Positions 18,604 through 26,487 of a stretch of DNA of 64,000 nucleotides are shown piece after piece. The translations under genes and the position numbers were made by a program. This stretch comes from Gloeocapsa sp. PCC 73106 (lineage in GTDB: Bacteria; Cyanobacteriota; Cyanobacteriia; Cyanobacteriales; Gloeocapsaceae): assembly GCF_000332035.1 (NCBI RefSeq), contig NZ_ALVY01000221.1, positions 1-64,000 on the forward strand, in the 5' to 3' direction. The notes beneath the pieces were generated by a model. It did not search any database. It had not been told where the DNA came from and saw only the letters and a program-made list of their open reading frames with translations. How positions within the stretch are numbered: position 1 is the first letter of the stretch; every line of letters starts with the position of its first letter.

Positions 18604-18660
18604 TGATGAACTACCCCTCCTCAGGATCGCTTAATATTCTAGAAATATAGCGCGGAGCGC

Positions 18661-18711
18661 AGGGGAAAGGGGAAAGGGGAAAGGGGAAGGGGGAAAGGGT
18701 AAAGGGGAAAG
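18661..18711. repeat. GGGGAAA-type short tandem repeat
   Basis: About 50 bases of GGGGAAAGG-like units lie between pyrB and mntB. The same kind of purine tract recurs between purL and sdhA. Such G/A micro-repeats are common in intergenic regions of some cyanobacteria; purpose unknown. All G-runs are on the plus strand. Confidence 0.8.
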
Positions 18712-18772
18712 AGATACTTACACCCAGTCGCCATAAATAGCGATCGCTTTGCGCCATTATATCGTTTGACTC

Positions 18773-19615
18773 TTAACTCTTCTTCCATGAGGGATTAGAT
18801 TTACTCACGATACTATAGATAAAAGCCAAGATAAAGAAACTAAAAGCCACTAAAACAATAGCGGGACCAGATGGTAAATTATGAAAATAACTCAGATACA
18901 TACCCGAGATACTGGATAAAACCCCTATAAATACTCCCAGTAGCATCATTTGATGGAGACGGTTAACTAAGAGATAAGCAGTGGCCGCAGGCGTAATCAG
19001 TAAAGATAGAACTAGAACTACGCCTACTGTTTTGAGACTAGCGACGATAGTAAGGGCGATCAAGATCATCAAACTCGTATCTAATAAGTTTACCGGTAAA
19101 CCCGCCGCTTGAGCTCCCAATTTATCGAAGGTATAAAAGAGCAATTCCTTGTAGAGTAGAATCACTACTATTAAAACTATCACGGCAATAATTAGAGTAT
19201 CCCGGATATCTACCCAAGTAACACCCAGGATATTCCCAAAAAGATAGTGATTGAGGTCAATTTTGTTTTCTTTTTGAATAAGCGTGATGAGAGTGATCCC
19301 CAAGGCGAAAAAAGCGGAAAAAACGATACCCATCGCCGCGTCTTCCTTAATAGAGGAACGATTACGGATAATGTTAATACAAACGGTGCTGATGATTCCC
19401 GCGATAAAAGCACCCACAAAAATATTAGCACCCACCCAAAAAGCGATCGCCAACCCAGGTAAAACAGAATGACTGATGGCGTCTCCGAGTAAAGCGAGTC
19501 TTTGCACCATTAAATAACTACCCACTACAGCACAAATAGCTCCTACTATCACCGCTTCAATGAGCGATCGCTGCATAAAAGCCGATTCCAAAGGTTCTAA
19601 CAGGATATTCAACAT
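18773..19615 (-). CDS. mntB: Manganese/zinc ABC transporter permease (MntB type)
   Basis: The 280-aa integral membrane protein has about eight hydrophobic segments and the ABC-3 permease family pattern: MQRSLIEAVIVGAICAVVGS at the N-terminus, GDAISHSVLPGLAIAF (coupling region), EDAAMGIVFSAFFALGI, and GVVLVLSLLITPAATAYLL. It forms the membrane channel for the adjacent ATPase MntA and the divergently encoded binding protein MntC. Its start overlaps the mntA stop by 7 bases. Manganese specificity is inferred from the cyanobacterial MntABC family; zinc cannot be excluded. Confidence 0.9.
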   Translation of the reverse strand: MLNILLEPLESAFMQRSLIEAVIVGAICAVVGSYLMVQRLALLGDAISHSVLPGLAIAFWVGANIFVGAFIAGIISTVCINIIRNRSSIKEDAAMGIVFSAFFALGITLITLIQKENKIDLNHYLFGNILGVTWVDIRDTLIIAVIVLIVVILLYKELLFYTFDKLGAQAAGLPVNLLDTSLMILIALTIVASLKTVGVVLVLSLLITPAATAYLLVNRLHQMMLLGVFIGVLSSISGMYLSYFHNLPSGPAIVLVAFSFFILAFIYSIVSKSNPSWKKS

Positions 19616-20340
19616 GAGGCGATACTCAATCTACCACTATAGGCTCGGTGCAAGTTATCTGCTTCTAAGACTTGTGAGCGATCGCCGTAAGCGACTAACT
19701 CCCGATTGAGTAAAATTAACTCATCAAAATTATTGATCGACTCTCCCAAATCATGATTGACGACTAATACTATTTTCCCTTCATCTGCTAACTCCCGAAA
19801 AATCTCAAAGATAACTTTCTCGGTAGGATAATCTACTCCAACAAAGGGTTCATCAAATAAGAATATCTCCCCCTCCTGGGCTAAAGAACGGGCTAAAAAT
19901 ACGCGCTGCTGTTGACCACCCGATAGTTGACCAATGGGACGATTATGATAAGCTTCCATTCCTACTCTAGCTAAAGCGTCTTTCGCGTTGTGTCTACTCA
20001 TCGCCGAAAAAGGTCTAAACCAGCCCGTCTGTTTGACTCTTCCCATCATCACCACATCCCACACCGTCACCGGATATGTCCAATCGATCGCAGAGCGCTG
20101 GGGAACGTAAGCTACTTGAATTAGCTGTTGTTGCAGAGGTTTATTTTTATAACTTACTTGACCTTGGCTTTTGGGAATTAAACCCAGCATCGCTTTGAGT
20201 AAGGTACTTTTACCCGCCCCATTGGGACCAATAATCCCTGTTAGTTTGCCTGGTTGTACCTCTAAATTAATATCGATTAGAGCCTTAACGTGGGCGTACT
20301 CCACCGACAGATGATTGACTCTGATTTTTTCGTTACTCAT
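19609..20340 (-). CDS. mntA: Manganese/zinc ABC transporter ATPase (MntA type)
   Basis: ATPase of the metal importer. Seen: Walker A GPNGAGKSTLLKA, Q-loop YVPQRSAIDW, signature LSGGQQQRVFLARSLAQ, Walker B IFLFDEPFVGVD and the switch His in VNHDL. An upstream ATG at 20370 would give 253 aa, but I prefer ATG 20340 (MSNEKIRVNHLSVEY): the family starts near this point, and the longer form would put the mntA-mntC gap at only 43 bases and code through TATGCT-like promoter sequence. The operon is mntA-mntB, divergent from mntC. Confidence 0.9.
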   Translation of the reverse strand: MSNEKIRVNHLSVEYAHVKALIDINLEVQPGKLTGIIGPNGAGKSTLLKAMLGLIPKSQGQVSYKNKPLQQQLIQVAYVPQRSAIDWTYPVTVWDVVMMGRVKQTGWFRPFSAMSRHNAKDALARVGMEAYHNRPIGQLSGGQQQRVFLARSLAQEGEIFLFDEPFVGVDYPTEKVIFEIFRELADEGKIVLVVNHDLGESINNFDELILLNRELVAYGDRSQVLEADNLHRAYSGRLSIASC

Positions 20341-20413
20341 ATGCTGGTTATTTTTGCTTTTTTCTAGCATATACTAAAAATGAACAAAATATGAGATACT
20401 TTATGAGAAGAAT

Positions 20414-21334
20414 ATGAAAATAATAAGCATGAAAAGAATCACTCAGATAGCAATTGGACTAACGCTTTTAGGGGTATGGTTTGGAGGTTTTCAAGCGACG
20501 GGACAAGATGAGCAACTTAACGTTGTTTCTACGAGCACTATTATCGCCGATTTGACGGCAACGGTAGGAGGAGACGCGATCGAACACCAAGGTCTTCTTA
20601 CACCAGGAGACGATCCCCATCTCTACGAACCAGTCCCTCGAGACGTTGAAGCCTTAGAGAAAGCAGATTTAATTATTTACAATGGTTTTAACTTAGAACC
20701 CGCTTTAATTCGACTCATCGAAGCTGCGGGAGTAAAAGCCCAAAAGTTAGCAGTAGGGGAAAAAGTCACACCCCTAAAAATCGAAAAAGAAGGCGCAAGA
20801 GTACCCGATCCTCACGTTTGGGGAAGCGCTGAAAACGGGATCATCATGGTCAACGCGATTAGAGATCAATTAATAGAACTATCTCCAGAAAACGCCGCTC
20901 AATTTACGGAAAATGCAGCCCAACTCACTGCCGAATTGGCAGAACTCCACGCAGAAATTAAAGAGCAAATCGCTACTATTCCCGAAGATCAACGCTTTCT
21001 CGTAACAACTCACGATGCTTTCGGTTACTACGCCGAAGCTTATGGTATACCAGTAGCGGGGACTTTAATTGGTATTAGCACAGAAGAACAACCTAGTGCG
21101 CAAACTCTAAAAGCACTGGTAGACGAAATCAAAAACCTGGGGGTAAAAGCAATTTTCGCCGAAACGACGATTAATCCTAGTTTAATAGAAACTGTAGCTC
21201 AAGAAGCAGGGGTAGAAATAGCTCCTAGGAAACTTTACTCGGATTCTATCGGTGTACCTGGAAGCGAAGCCGGTACTTATCCAGGAATGCTCAGAACTAA
21301 TACTCAAACTATTGTAGAAGCCTTAGGGAACTAA
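20414..21334 (+). CDS. mntC: Manganese-binding periplasmic protein (MntC type)
   Basis: The 306-aa cluster A-I solute-binding protein delivers Mn2+ to MntAB, which feeds photosystem II assembly. Probable metal ligands are visible: His in GDDPHLYEP, His in DPHVWG, Glu in FAETTINP and Asp in LYSDSIG; the last Asp plus Glu is the Mn/Zn-type site. The N-terminus is a hydrophobic signal segment ending near GFQATGQDEQ, but without any Cys, so it is not a lipoprotein. ATG 20429 is an alternative start. The gene is transcribed away from mntAB, whereas the well-known arrangement in Synechocystis is one mntCAB operon. Confidence 0.9.
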   Translation: MKIISMKRITQIAIGLTLLGVWFGGFQATGQDEQLNVVSTSTIIADLTATVGGDAIEHQGLLTPGDDPHLYEPVPRDVEALEKADLIIYNGFNLEPALIRLIEAAGVKAQKLAVGEKVTPLKIEKEGARVPDPHVWGSAENGIIMVNAIRDQLIELSPENAAQFTENAAQLTAELAELHAEIKEQIATIPEDQRFLVTTHDAFGYYAEAYGIPVAGTLIGISTEEQPSAQTLKALVDEIKNLGVKAIFAETTINPSLIETVAQEAGVEIAPRKLYSDSIGVPGSEAGTYPGMLRTNTQTIVEALGN

Positions 21335-21386
21335 ACCTTTAAAATTGCTTTAACATAGAGAGTAAAAGCACTTTTAGCTACTGTAT

Positions 21387-21746
21387 ATGACGGAAACAAC
21401 CCAAGCTCAAAAACAAGGAATTCAACTCTCAGAAGCAGCTACGAAACATCTACTCATGCTGCGAGAACAACAAGGCGGGAAAAATCTCTGTTTGCGCGTA
21501 GGTGTGCGTCAGGGAGGTTGTTCGGGAATGTCCTATATGATGGATTTTACCGAACCTAGTCAAATTCGCGAAGACGATGAAGTTTTTGATTACCAAGACT
21601 TTAAAATTGTTTGCGATCGCAAAAGTCTCCTCTATCTCTACGGTTTGATGCTCGACTACAGTAACGCCATGATCGGTGGTGGCTTCCAGTTTACCAATCC
21701 CAACGCCAATCAAACTTGCGGCTGCGGTAAATCTTTTGGTGTTTAA
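21387..21746 (+). CDS. SufA/IscA-type Fe-S cluster carrier
   Basis: A-type carriers hold and transfer [2Fe-2S] or [4Fe-4S] clusters, or iron, to apo-proteins such as photosystem I. The 119-aa protein has the HesB/IscA core with the three conserved Cys: one in QGGCSGMSY (about residue 47) and two in [10 protein letters not shown] at the C-terminus. Length fits cyanobacterial SufA/IscA. It is a single-gene unit between mntC and a toxin-antitoxin pair. The sequence alone does not decide between SufA and IscA orthologues. Confidence 0.92.
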   Translation: MTETTQAQKQGIQLSEAATKHLLMLREQQGGKNLCLRVGVRQGGCSGMSYMMDFTEPSQIREDDEVFDYQDFKIVCDRKSLLYLYGLMLDYSNAMIGGGFQFTNPNANQTCGCGKSFGV

Positions 21747-21816
21747 CCATATTTGAACCAATTAGGTAGGGAATAATCCCTATCCTAAGAAATAGAAATA
21801 TAAAAAACATTTATCC

Positions 21817-22071
21817 ATGATTAAAGCAATCAAACGCCGCGGCGTAGTAAGCAAAGAAGGCAAAATAGAAATTAACTCTCCAGAATTAGCAGAAGGAACA
21901 AAAGTAGAAATCATCATTCTGGTAGATTCTCCGGAGGAAGATGCTACGGATTATCTACTTTCTACAGAAGCAAATCGTCAACAACTTTTTGACGCCATAG
22001 CTAGAGTGGAAAAAAGAGAAAATCTGGTAGTCATTAACTCAAAAGAATGGTATGAGAAGTATAGTCTTTGA
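21817..22071 (+). CDS. Antitoxin of a YoeB-type pair
   Basis: This 84-aa protein overlaps the YoeB-like toxin gene by 20 bases and so is its probable antitoxin. The N-terminus (MIKAIKRRGVVSKEGKIEIN, then PELAEGTKVEIIILV) looks like a small beta-rich domain seen in cyanobacterial antitoxins and does not resemble the usual YefM/Phd DNA-binding domain. The C-terminus (DYLLSTEANRQQLFDAIARV to WYEKYSL) resembles the toxin-wrapping tail of YefM-like proteins. It may be a domain swap between antitoxin types. DNA binding and autoregulation are plausible but not shown. Confidence 0.8.
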   Translation: MIKAIKRRGVVSKEGKIEINSPELAEGTKVEIIILVDSPEEDATDYLLSTEANRQQLFDAIARVEKRENLVVINSKEWYEKYSL

Positions 22072-22324
22072 TCCAAAGGCTTTCCAGCAATTTAATACTT
22101 GGGCGATAGAAGACAAAAAAGTTTATCAAAAGATTGTTAAACTTATTAACGATATACTACGTCAACCTTTTTCAGGAATAGGCAAACCCGAACCTTTAAA
22201 AAGTAATCTCAGTGGGTATTGGTCAAGACGTATCACTGACGAACATCGCTTAGTCTATAGAGTGAATGATAGTGAAATTATCATTATAAGTTGTAAATTT
22301 CACTATGATACCCTCGGCTTTTAA
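22052..22324 (+). CDS. yoeB: YoeB/Txe-type mRNA interferase toxin
   Basis: YoeB toxins bind the ribosome and cut mRNA at the A site. The 90-aa protein keeps the fold and end: FDPKAFQQFNTWAIEDKKVY, RQPFSGIGKPEPLKSNLSGY, then WSRRITDEHRLVYRV and the C-terminal CKFHYDTLGF with the catalytic His and terminal Tyr region. All hallmark residues (E in PEPLK, R in SRRI and HRLVYR, H in FHY) are present, so it should be active. Its start lies inside the antitoxin gene, which couples translation. Confidence 0.95.
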   Translation: MRSIVFDPKAFQQFNTWAIEDKKVYQKIVKLINDILRQPFSGIGKPEPLKSNLSGYWSRRITDEHRLVYRVNDSEIIIISCKFHYDTLGF

Positions 22325-22369
22325 AAATCGCCTCTTTCTTGACGAAACTTAGTTATAGCAGTACAATAC

Positions 22370-22500
22370 GACAGGTTATCGGTTCTGGTGGGGAGCAGTC
22401 ATCAGACGCAAGGGGGAAAGAGCAGTGAAAGTCTGCCGCTGTCCCGCAACTGTATTGAGATGGGAGAAAATCTCTAAGTCAGAATGCCCGCCGATGGTAG
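22370..22500 (+). ncRNA. Cobalamin riboswitch upstream of hupE
   Basis: The leader contains the B12-riboswitch core: GGTTCTGGTGGGGAGCAGTC, GGGGGAAAGAGCAGTGAAAG, TCTGCCGCTGTCCCGCAACT, and the B12 box AAGTCAGAATGCCCGCC (22475-22491). A TACAAT -10 element (22362-22367) sits just upstream. The hupE ribosome site (GAGGT, 22521-22525) follows within 30 bases, which suggests control of translation; I see no clear terminator hairpin. Adenosylcobalamin binding would lower hupE expression. Confidence 0.92.
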
Positions 22501-22529
22501 TCCTGTTTCTGTCTATCTGCGAGGTACAG

Positions 22530-23165
22530 ATGAATCAATATTCCAAGTCTTTAACGTTTTTGACCATTACCATTTTTTTGTTGGGTACTTTCCCGGTATT
22601 AGCTCATCATCCCATGGGTGGAAAAGTTCCTGGAAATTTCTTCGAGGGTTTTATCTCAGGATTGGGTCACCCCATAATCGGACCTGATCATTTTGCTTTT
22701 GTTATATCGGTTGGATTACTTGCTGCTGTTAGTCATCAGGGATTCAAAATTCTCATCGCCTTTGTCCTGACAGCGATCGCAGGAACTGGACTCCACTTAA
22801 TGGAATTTAACTTACCAGGAGCTGAATTCGTCATTTCTGGGTCAGTATTGCTATTTGGTATTTTGTTGGCTCTTTCAGAGCGTCCCAATGGCTGGATTTT
22901 AACTGGATTAGCAGCATTTATCGGGCTGTTTCATGGCTACGCCTATGGAGAATCGATTGTTGGTGCAGAAATGACACCTTTAATCGCTTATTTGCTGGGT
23001 TTTACCTTGATTCAACTCATTGTGGCAATTGTTGCTTCTCGAATTGGCAGAGTGGTCCTCAAAAAAGCGCAGGAACCGTCGAGTTTATTTTTACGGTTCG
23101 CTGGATTTATAATTTGTGGTATGGGTTTTGCTTTTCTCTCTACTTTGCTTGTAGAACTACTTTAA
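22530..23165 (+). CDS. hupE: HupE/UreJ-family cobalt/nickel permease
   Basis: HupE-type permeases take up Ni2+ or Co2+; control by a B12 riboswitch argues for cobalt here. The 211-aa protein has an N-terminal signal sequence ending at LAHHPMGG, the family motif GHPIIGPDHFAF in the first membrane segment, and GLFHGYAYGES in a later one; six or so hydrophobic segments follow. I start at ATG 22530, preceded by GAGGT and by the riboswitch; an earlier in-frame start at 22425 would translate through the riboswitch core. The 3' end overlaps the convergent cobW gene by 9 bases. Confidence 0.93.
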   Translation: MNQYSKSLTFLTITIFLLGTFPVLAHHPMGGKVPGNFFEGFISGLGHPIIGPDHFAFVISVGLLAAVSHQGFKILIAFVLTAIAGTGLHLMEFNLPGAEFVISGSVLLFGILLALSERPNGWILTGLAAFIGLFHGYAYGESIVGAEMTPLIAYLLGFTLIQLIVAIVASRIGRVVLKKAQEPSSLFLRFAGFIICGMGFAFLSTLLVELL

Positions 23166-24167
23166 TGCTTGTTGTAGGGAATCGGACTCTAATTTCCTAC
23201 CAATAAAAACAAGACGAGTCTGACGCAACTCTGCATCTAACCAGGGGCGATCGTAAAAAGAATCAAAGCGGTTGCCCACCCCCTGCAATACTAGACGCAT
23301 GGATTTATGGGGTACGTTGACAAAACCTTTGACTCGATAAATTTCTCGCTCTTGTACTAGTTTTTGCAGTTTTTCCAGTAAAGATTTGGGCTCAAAACCC
23401 CGATCTAATAATAAGTGTACAGCATTAATCTCCTCGTCGTGATCGTGTTCTTCCTCGTGATCGTGGTGGGAGGGACGCTTATCTAAATTATCCTCTACCA
23501 CAGCATTAAACCCCAGAAGTAAATCCGGTGCGATCGCTCCCTGTTGAACTGGTAAAACCTTAACCCCATTGGGTATTTTTGTCTCTAACCAATCTTTAAC
23601 CTTAGTTAGGGTAAGTTCGTCTAATACATCGGTTTTGGTGAGTAAGACTAAATCTGCACAAGCTAATTGATCCTCAAATAACTCCTCTAAAGGGGTCTCA
23701 TGTTCTAGACTTTCATCTTCTGCGCGCATAGCTAACAAAGCGTCTAAATCTCCTACTAGATTCCCCTGGGCGATCGCTGATGCGTCTACTAGCGTCACTA
23801 CTCCATCTACCGTAGCACCGTTACGAATTTCTGGCCACCGGAAAGCTTGTATCAAGGGTTTAGGCAAAGCAAGCCCTGAAGTTTCAATTAGAATACAATC
23901 TATTTGCTCCCGTCGTTTCAGCAATTCTTGCATAACAGGATAAAACTCCTCCTGTACAGTACAACAGAGACAACCATTGGTAAGTTCCACTATTTGATCG
24001 CACACTTGACACGATCGCAATAACTCTCCATCGATACCCACTTCACCAAACTCATTTACTAAAACCGCGATTCTGCGTCCTTGATTATGTTGCAATAAAT
24101 GACGCACTAGTGTAGTTTTTCCCGCGCCAAGAAAACCGGTGATAACCGTAACAGGGATTTTGTGCAT
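23157..24167 (-). CDS. cobW: CobW-type G3E GTPase metallochaperone
   Basis: CobW proteins are G3E-family GTPases that load metal, here probably Co2+ for cobalamin synthesis. The protein (336 aa from the chosen start) has Walker A GFLGAGKTT, the metal-binding CLCC motif in ELTNGCLCCTVQEE, the guanine motif TKTD, and a His/Asp/Glu-rich loop (HHDHEEEHDHDEE) that can bind metal. The start is ATG 24167, 1 base after the stop of the upstream DUF1636 gene, not the longer frame to 24203 which would overlap it. The pair follows a cobalamin riboswitch. Confidence 0.92.
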   Translation of the reverse strand: MHKIPVTVITGFLGAGKTTLVRHLLQHNQGRRIAVLVNEFGEVGIDGELLRSCQVCDQIVELTNGCLCCTVQEEFYPVMQELLKRREQIDCILIETSGLALPKPLIQAFRWPEIRNGATVDGVVTLVDASAIAQGNLVGDLDALLAMRAEDESLEHETPLEELFEDQLACADLVLLTKTDVLDELTLTKVKDWLETKIPNGVKVLPVQQGAIAPDLLLGFNAVVEDNLDKRPSHHDHEEEHDHDEEINAVHLLLDRGFEPKSLLEKLQKLVQEREIYRVKGFVNVPHKSMRLVLQGVGNRFDSFYDRPWLDAELRQTRLVFIGRKLESDSLQQALK

Positions 24168-24168
24168 T

Positions 24169-24582
24169 CTAATTCTCTGATAATAATGGGGGTATACGAG
24201 CAATAATTCCTTTTCTTAGAGCTTCTGGTCGCTCTTTCCACGCTAAAAGTCCATCAGGCTTGGCTAAATACTTACTCGCGCACTCTAAGATAGACTCAGC
24301 CGTATTTTCTGGGGGTAAGTCTCCAAATATATAGATGAACTTATGCGGCGCGCTAAAACCTACTACGCAAGCGTGGCTACAAGCGCTCATACAGTCTACC
24401 TGACAGATTTTATATTGCGCCCGATCTGACCAAGACTCATAACCTTGCTGTAAAGCTTCTAGGAGTTTTTGACCTCCACTAACGCCTACTCTAGTACCAT
24501 TTTCCCAAACACTGGCACAAGTAGAGCACACTAAAATTTTATGAAAAACCTTAGTAGTACAGGAACTCCCTGTATCAATCAT
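24169..24582 (-). CDS. DUF1636 Cys-rich protein, B12-riboswitch controlled
   Basis: The 137-aa protein has the DUF1636 layout: an N-terminal CSTCASVWENGTRVG, then a Cys cluster CQVDCMSACSHAC at about residues 78-90, in the arrangement of thioredoxin-like [2Fe-2S] ferredoxins, and a C-terminal FGDLPPENTAESILECA. It sits between a cobalamin riboswitch (33 bases upstream) and cobW (1 base downstream). Role unknown; the setting points to cobalt handling or a redox step of B12 assembly. The upstream part (MIDTGSSC...) may be an extension: the usual family start lies close to the first Cys motif. Confidence 0.88.
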   Translation of the reverse strand: MIDTGSSCTTKVFHKILVCSTCASVWENGTRVGVSGGQKLLEALQQGYESWSDRAQYKICQVDCMSACSHACVVGFSAPHKFIYIFGDLPPENTAESILECASKYLAKPDGLLAWKERPEALRKGIIARIPPLLSEN

Positions 24583-24614
24583 GATCTGTACCTCGCAGAT
24601 ATATGTATGTAGTC

Positions 24615-24745
24615 AATCTTTGGCGGGCATCCTGACTTAGAGATTTTCTTCTTCTCAATACAGTTGCGGGACAGCGACGGATTTACACCGTACTTTCCCC
24701 GTTACCTCTAGTAGCTGTTCCCTACTAGAACCAACAGACGTAAAC
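24615..24745 (-). ncRNA. Cobalamin riboswitch upstream of DUF1636-cobW
   Basis: On the minus strand the leader shows the same core as the hupE riboswitch: GGGGAAAGTACGGTGTAAAT, CCGTCGCTGTCCCGCAACTG, TATTGAGAAGAAGAAAATCT, and the B12 box AAGTCAGGATGCCCGCC (24622-24638). The two aptamers share long identical stretches (TCCCGCAACTGTATTGAGA, AAAATCTCTAAGTCAG), so one was probably copied from the other. It ends about 33 bases before the DUF1636 start. Confidence 0.92.
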
Positions 24746-24756
24746 TTACTTAAATT

Positions 24757-24782
24757 ATTATATACTTTGCTGGTTTTGTCAA
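24757..24782 (-). promoter_or_regulatory. Promoter of the DUF1636-cobW riboswitch transcript
   Basis: On the minus strand, TTGACA (24777-24782) is followed 14 bases later by TATAAT (24757-24762), or by TAATAA at a 16-base gap. This lies directly before the cobalamin aptamer, as expected for its transcript. Confidence 0.5.
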
Positions 24783-24795
24783 TCTATCGGTCAGT

Positions 24796-26448
24796 TTAAA
24801 AAGACTTGCGATTACTAATTCTCTCTTGAATAATTAGACTGAAAAAGCAGCGCAGAAAGAATAAACACCATAACCCCGATAAACTAAAAGGAATAATCGC
24901 CCAGGAACTATATTCAGTAGATAATAATAATATAGCCGCCACCAAAGAGAAACCCAGTAAACAAACGTAAACTAAAGTTTTAATTCCTAAATTAATCCGT
25001 TTTAATAATAGTTCATTTTCTAAAGAACGCACCCTAATTTGTAATTCTCCGCTTTCTAAACGCGACTCCAATCGACTAATCAAAGCTTCCGCGCTTCCCG
25101 ATTGAGAAAAGCGATTCTTCCAAAAATCTTTAGCCTGTTTAACTAACATATTTAAGTTAATTTCTCTCCCCTGAGAAAAAGCAATATTTTGCACAAAAGG
25201 TTGACTTGCTGCCAACAAATTATATTCTGGATTTAGAACACGAGCAACACCATCTAGAGTAGTTAAAGATTTTAACACAAAAGTCATTTGAGCCGGTAAG
25301 CGAAAAGGTTGCTGCTCAAACATTAAATAAATCTCTTGACTTACTTCCTCAAAAGCTTTAACATCCACAGGTCTATCCCTAAATTTATCGAGCAAAAAAG
25401 CAACAATTCTTTTGATCGGTACGAGATCTCCTACCGGTTTAACTAAGCCCATATAGATTAACGTTTGTACTACACTATCTGTATCTTTACGCAATACAGC
25501 AAAAAAAGTACTAACCATCTGATCCTTAGCCATAGATTTTACTTCTGTCATTGTGCCAAAGTCATAGAAAATTATCGCTCCCTCTGGAGTGACAGCCATA
25601 TTACCTGGATGGGGATCGGACTGAAAAAAACCATCTTCTAGTAATTGTTTCAGATAGCTACAAATTCCTAATTCAATTACTTTGTCGGTATTAATACCAT
25701 TGGCTTGTAAGTTATAGAGATCATTAATTTTAATACCCGGTAAATACTCTAAAGTCAGGATTTTTTGAGTTGTATAATCCCAATAAACTTTAGGAACTTT
25801 AACCTTAGGGTAATCACGAAAATTAGCCCGAAATCTCTCGGCATTTTTACCTTCGTGAATATAATCGATTTCTTGATAGAGTAGCTTAAAAAATTCTTGA
25901 TAAATCTCTTCTAATTCGTATTCTTTTAAATTCGGTAAAAAACGGTTGACAAAACGCACTAAACCGTGAATGATTTCAAAATCTAAGTTAAATAGCTCTT
26001 TTAAACCAGGACGCTGAACTTTAATGACAATCTCCTCCTGATTGGGTAGTTTAGCTTTATGTACTTGTCCCAAACTAGCAGAGGCTAAGGGTTTTTGCTC
26101 AAAATCAATAAAGAAATGCTCAAGAGAATTTCCTAATTCAGCTTCGATGATAGCGATCGCTTCTACATGACTAAAGGGAGGAACGTTATCTTGTAGTTCT
26201 CCTAAGGCTTGAATATACTCAATGGGTATGAGATCAGCGCGAGTAGATAAAGCTTGACCGATTTTAATAAAAGTTGGACCTAAATCTAGCAGTTGTTTTA
26301 CCAGCCAACGAGCACGACGGTGTCTAGTTTGAGTCGTCTGATTATTCCTTAATTTGTCCCACCATAGATAAAACAAAAATTGGAAATTTATCCTGAAAAT
26401 TTTTAACTGGCGTCCAACTACAGATAGAGAAGGTTTCGAGATTACCAT
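24796..26448 (-). CDS. ABC1/UbiB-family atypical kinase
   Basis: Members of this family (AarF/UbiB/ADCK) act in quinone synthesis and lipid or redox homeostasis, and cyanobacteria carry several. The 550-aa protein shows the KxGQ motif (PTFIKIGQALSTRADLIP), ASLGQVHKA (Ala-rich nucleotide loop), the VIKVQRPG lysine, DGFFQSDPHPGNM with catalytic residues, and the DFG-like YDFGTM. Two hydrophobic segments at the C-terminus (VYVCLLGFSLVAAILLL and IIPFSLSGLWCLFFL) anchor it in a membrane. Single gene; substrate unknown. Confidence 0.93.
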   Translation of the reverse strand: MVISKPSLSVVGRQLKIFRINFQFLFYLWWDKLRNNQTTQTRHRRARWLVKQLLDLGPTFIKIGQALSTRADLIPIEYIQALGELQDNVPPFSHVEAIAIIEAELGNSLEHFFIDFEQKPLASASLGQVHKAKLPNQEEIVIKVQRPGLKELFNLDFEIIHGLVRFVNRFLPNLKEYELEEIYQEFFKLLYQEIDYIHEGKNAERFRANFRDYPKVKVPKVYWDYTTQKILTLEYLPGIKINDLYNLQANGINTDKVIELGICSYLKQLLEDGFFQSDPHPGNMAVTPEGAIIFYDFGTMTEVKSMAKDQMVSTFFAVLRKDTDSVVQTLIYMGLVKPVGDLVPIKRIVAFLLDKFRDRPVDVKAFEEVSQEIYLMFEQQPFRLPAQMTFVLKSLTTLDGVARVLNPEYNLLAASQPFVQNIAFSQGREINLNMLVKQAKDFWKNRFSQSGSAEALISRLESRLESGELQIRVRSLENELLLKRINLGIKTLVYVCLLGFSLVAAILLLSTEYSSWAIIPFSLSGLWCLFFLRCFFSLIIQERISNRKSF

Positions 26449-26487
26449 AAAGTTCTCTCATCTTTGGATTTACTAACTAAAATAATC

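Noticed and set aside
22425-22529. N-terminal extension of hupE
   Set aside because: It translates through the cobalamin riboswitch; the signal peptide begins at the internal ATG 22530.
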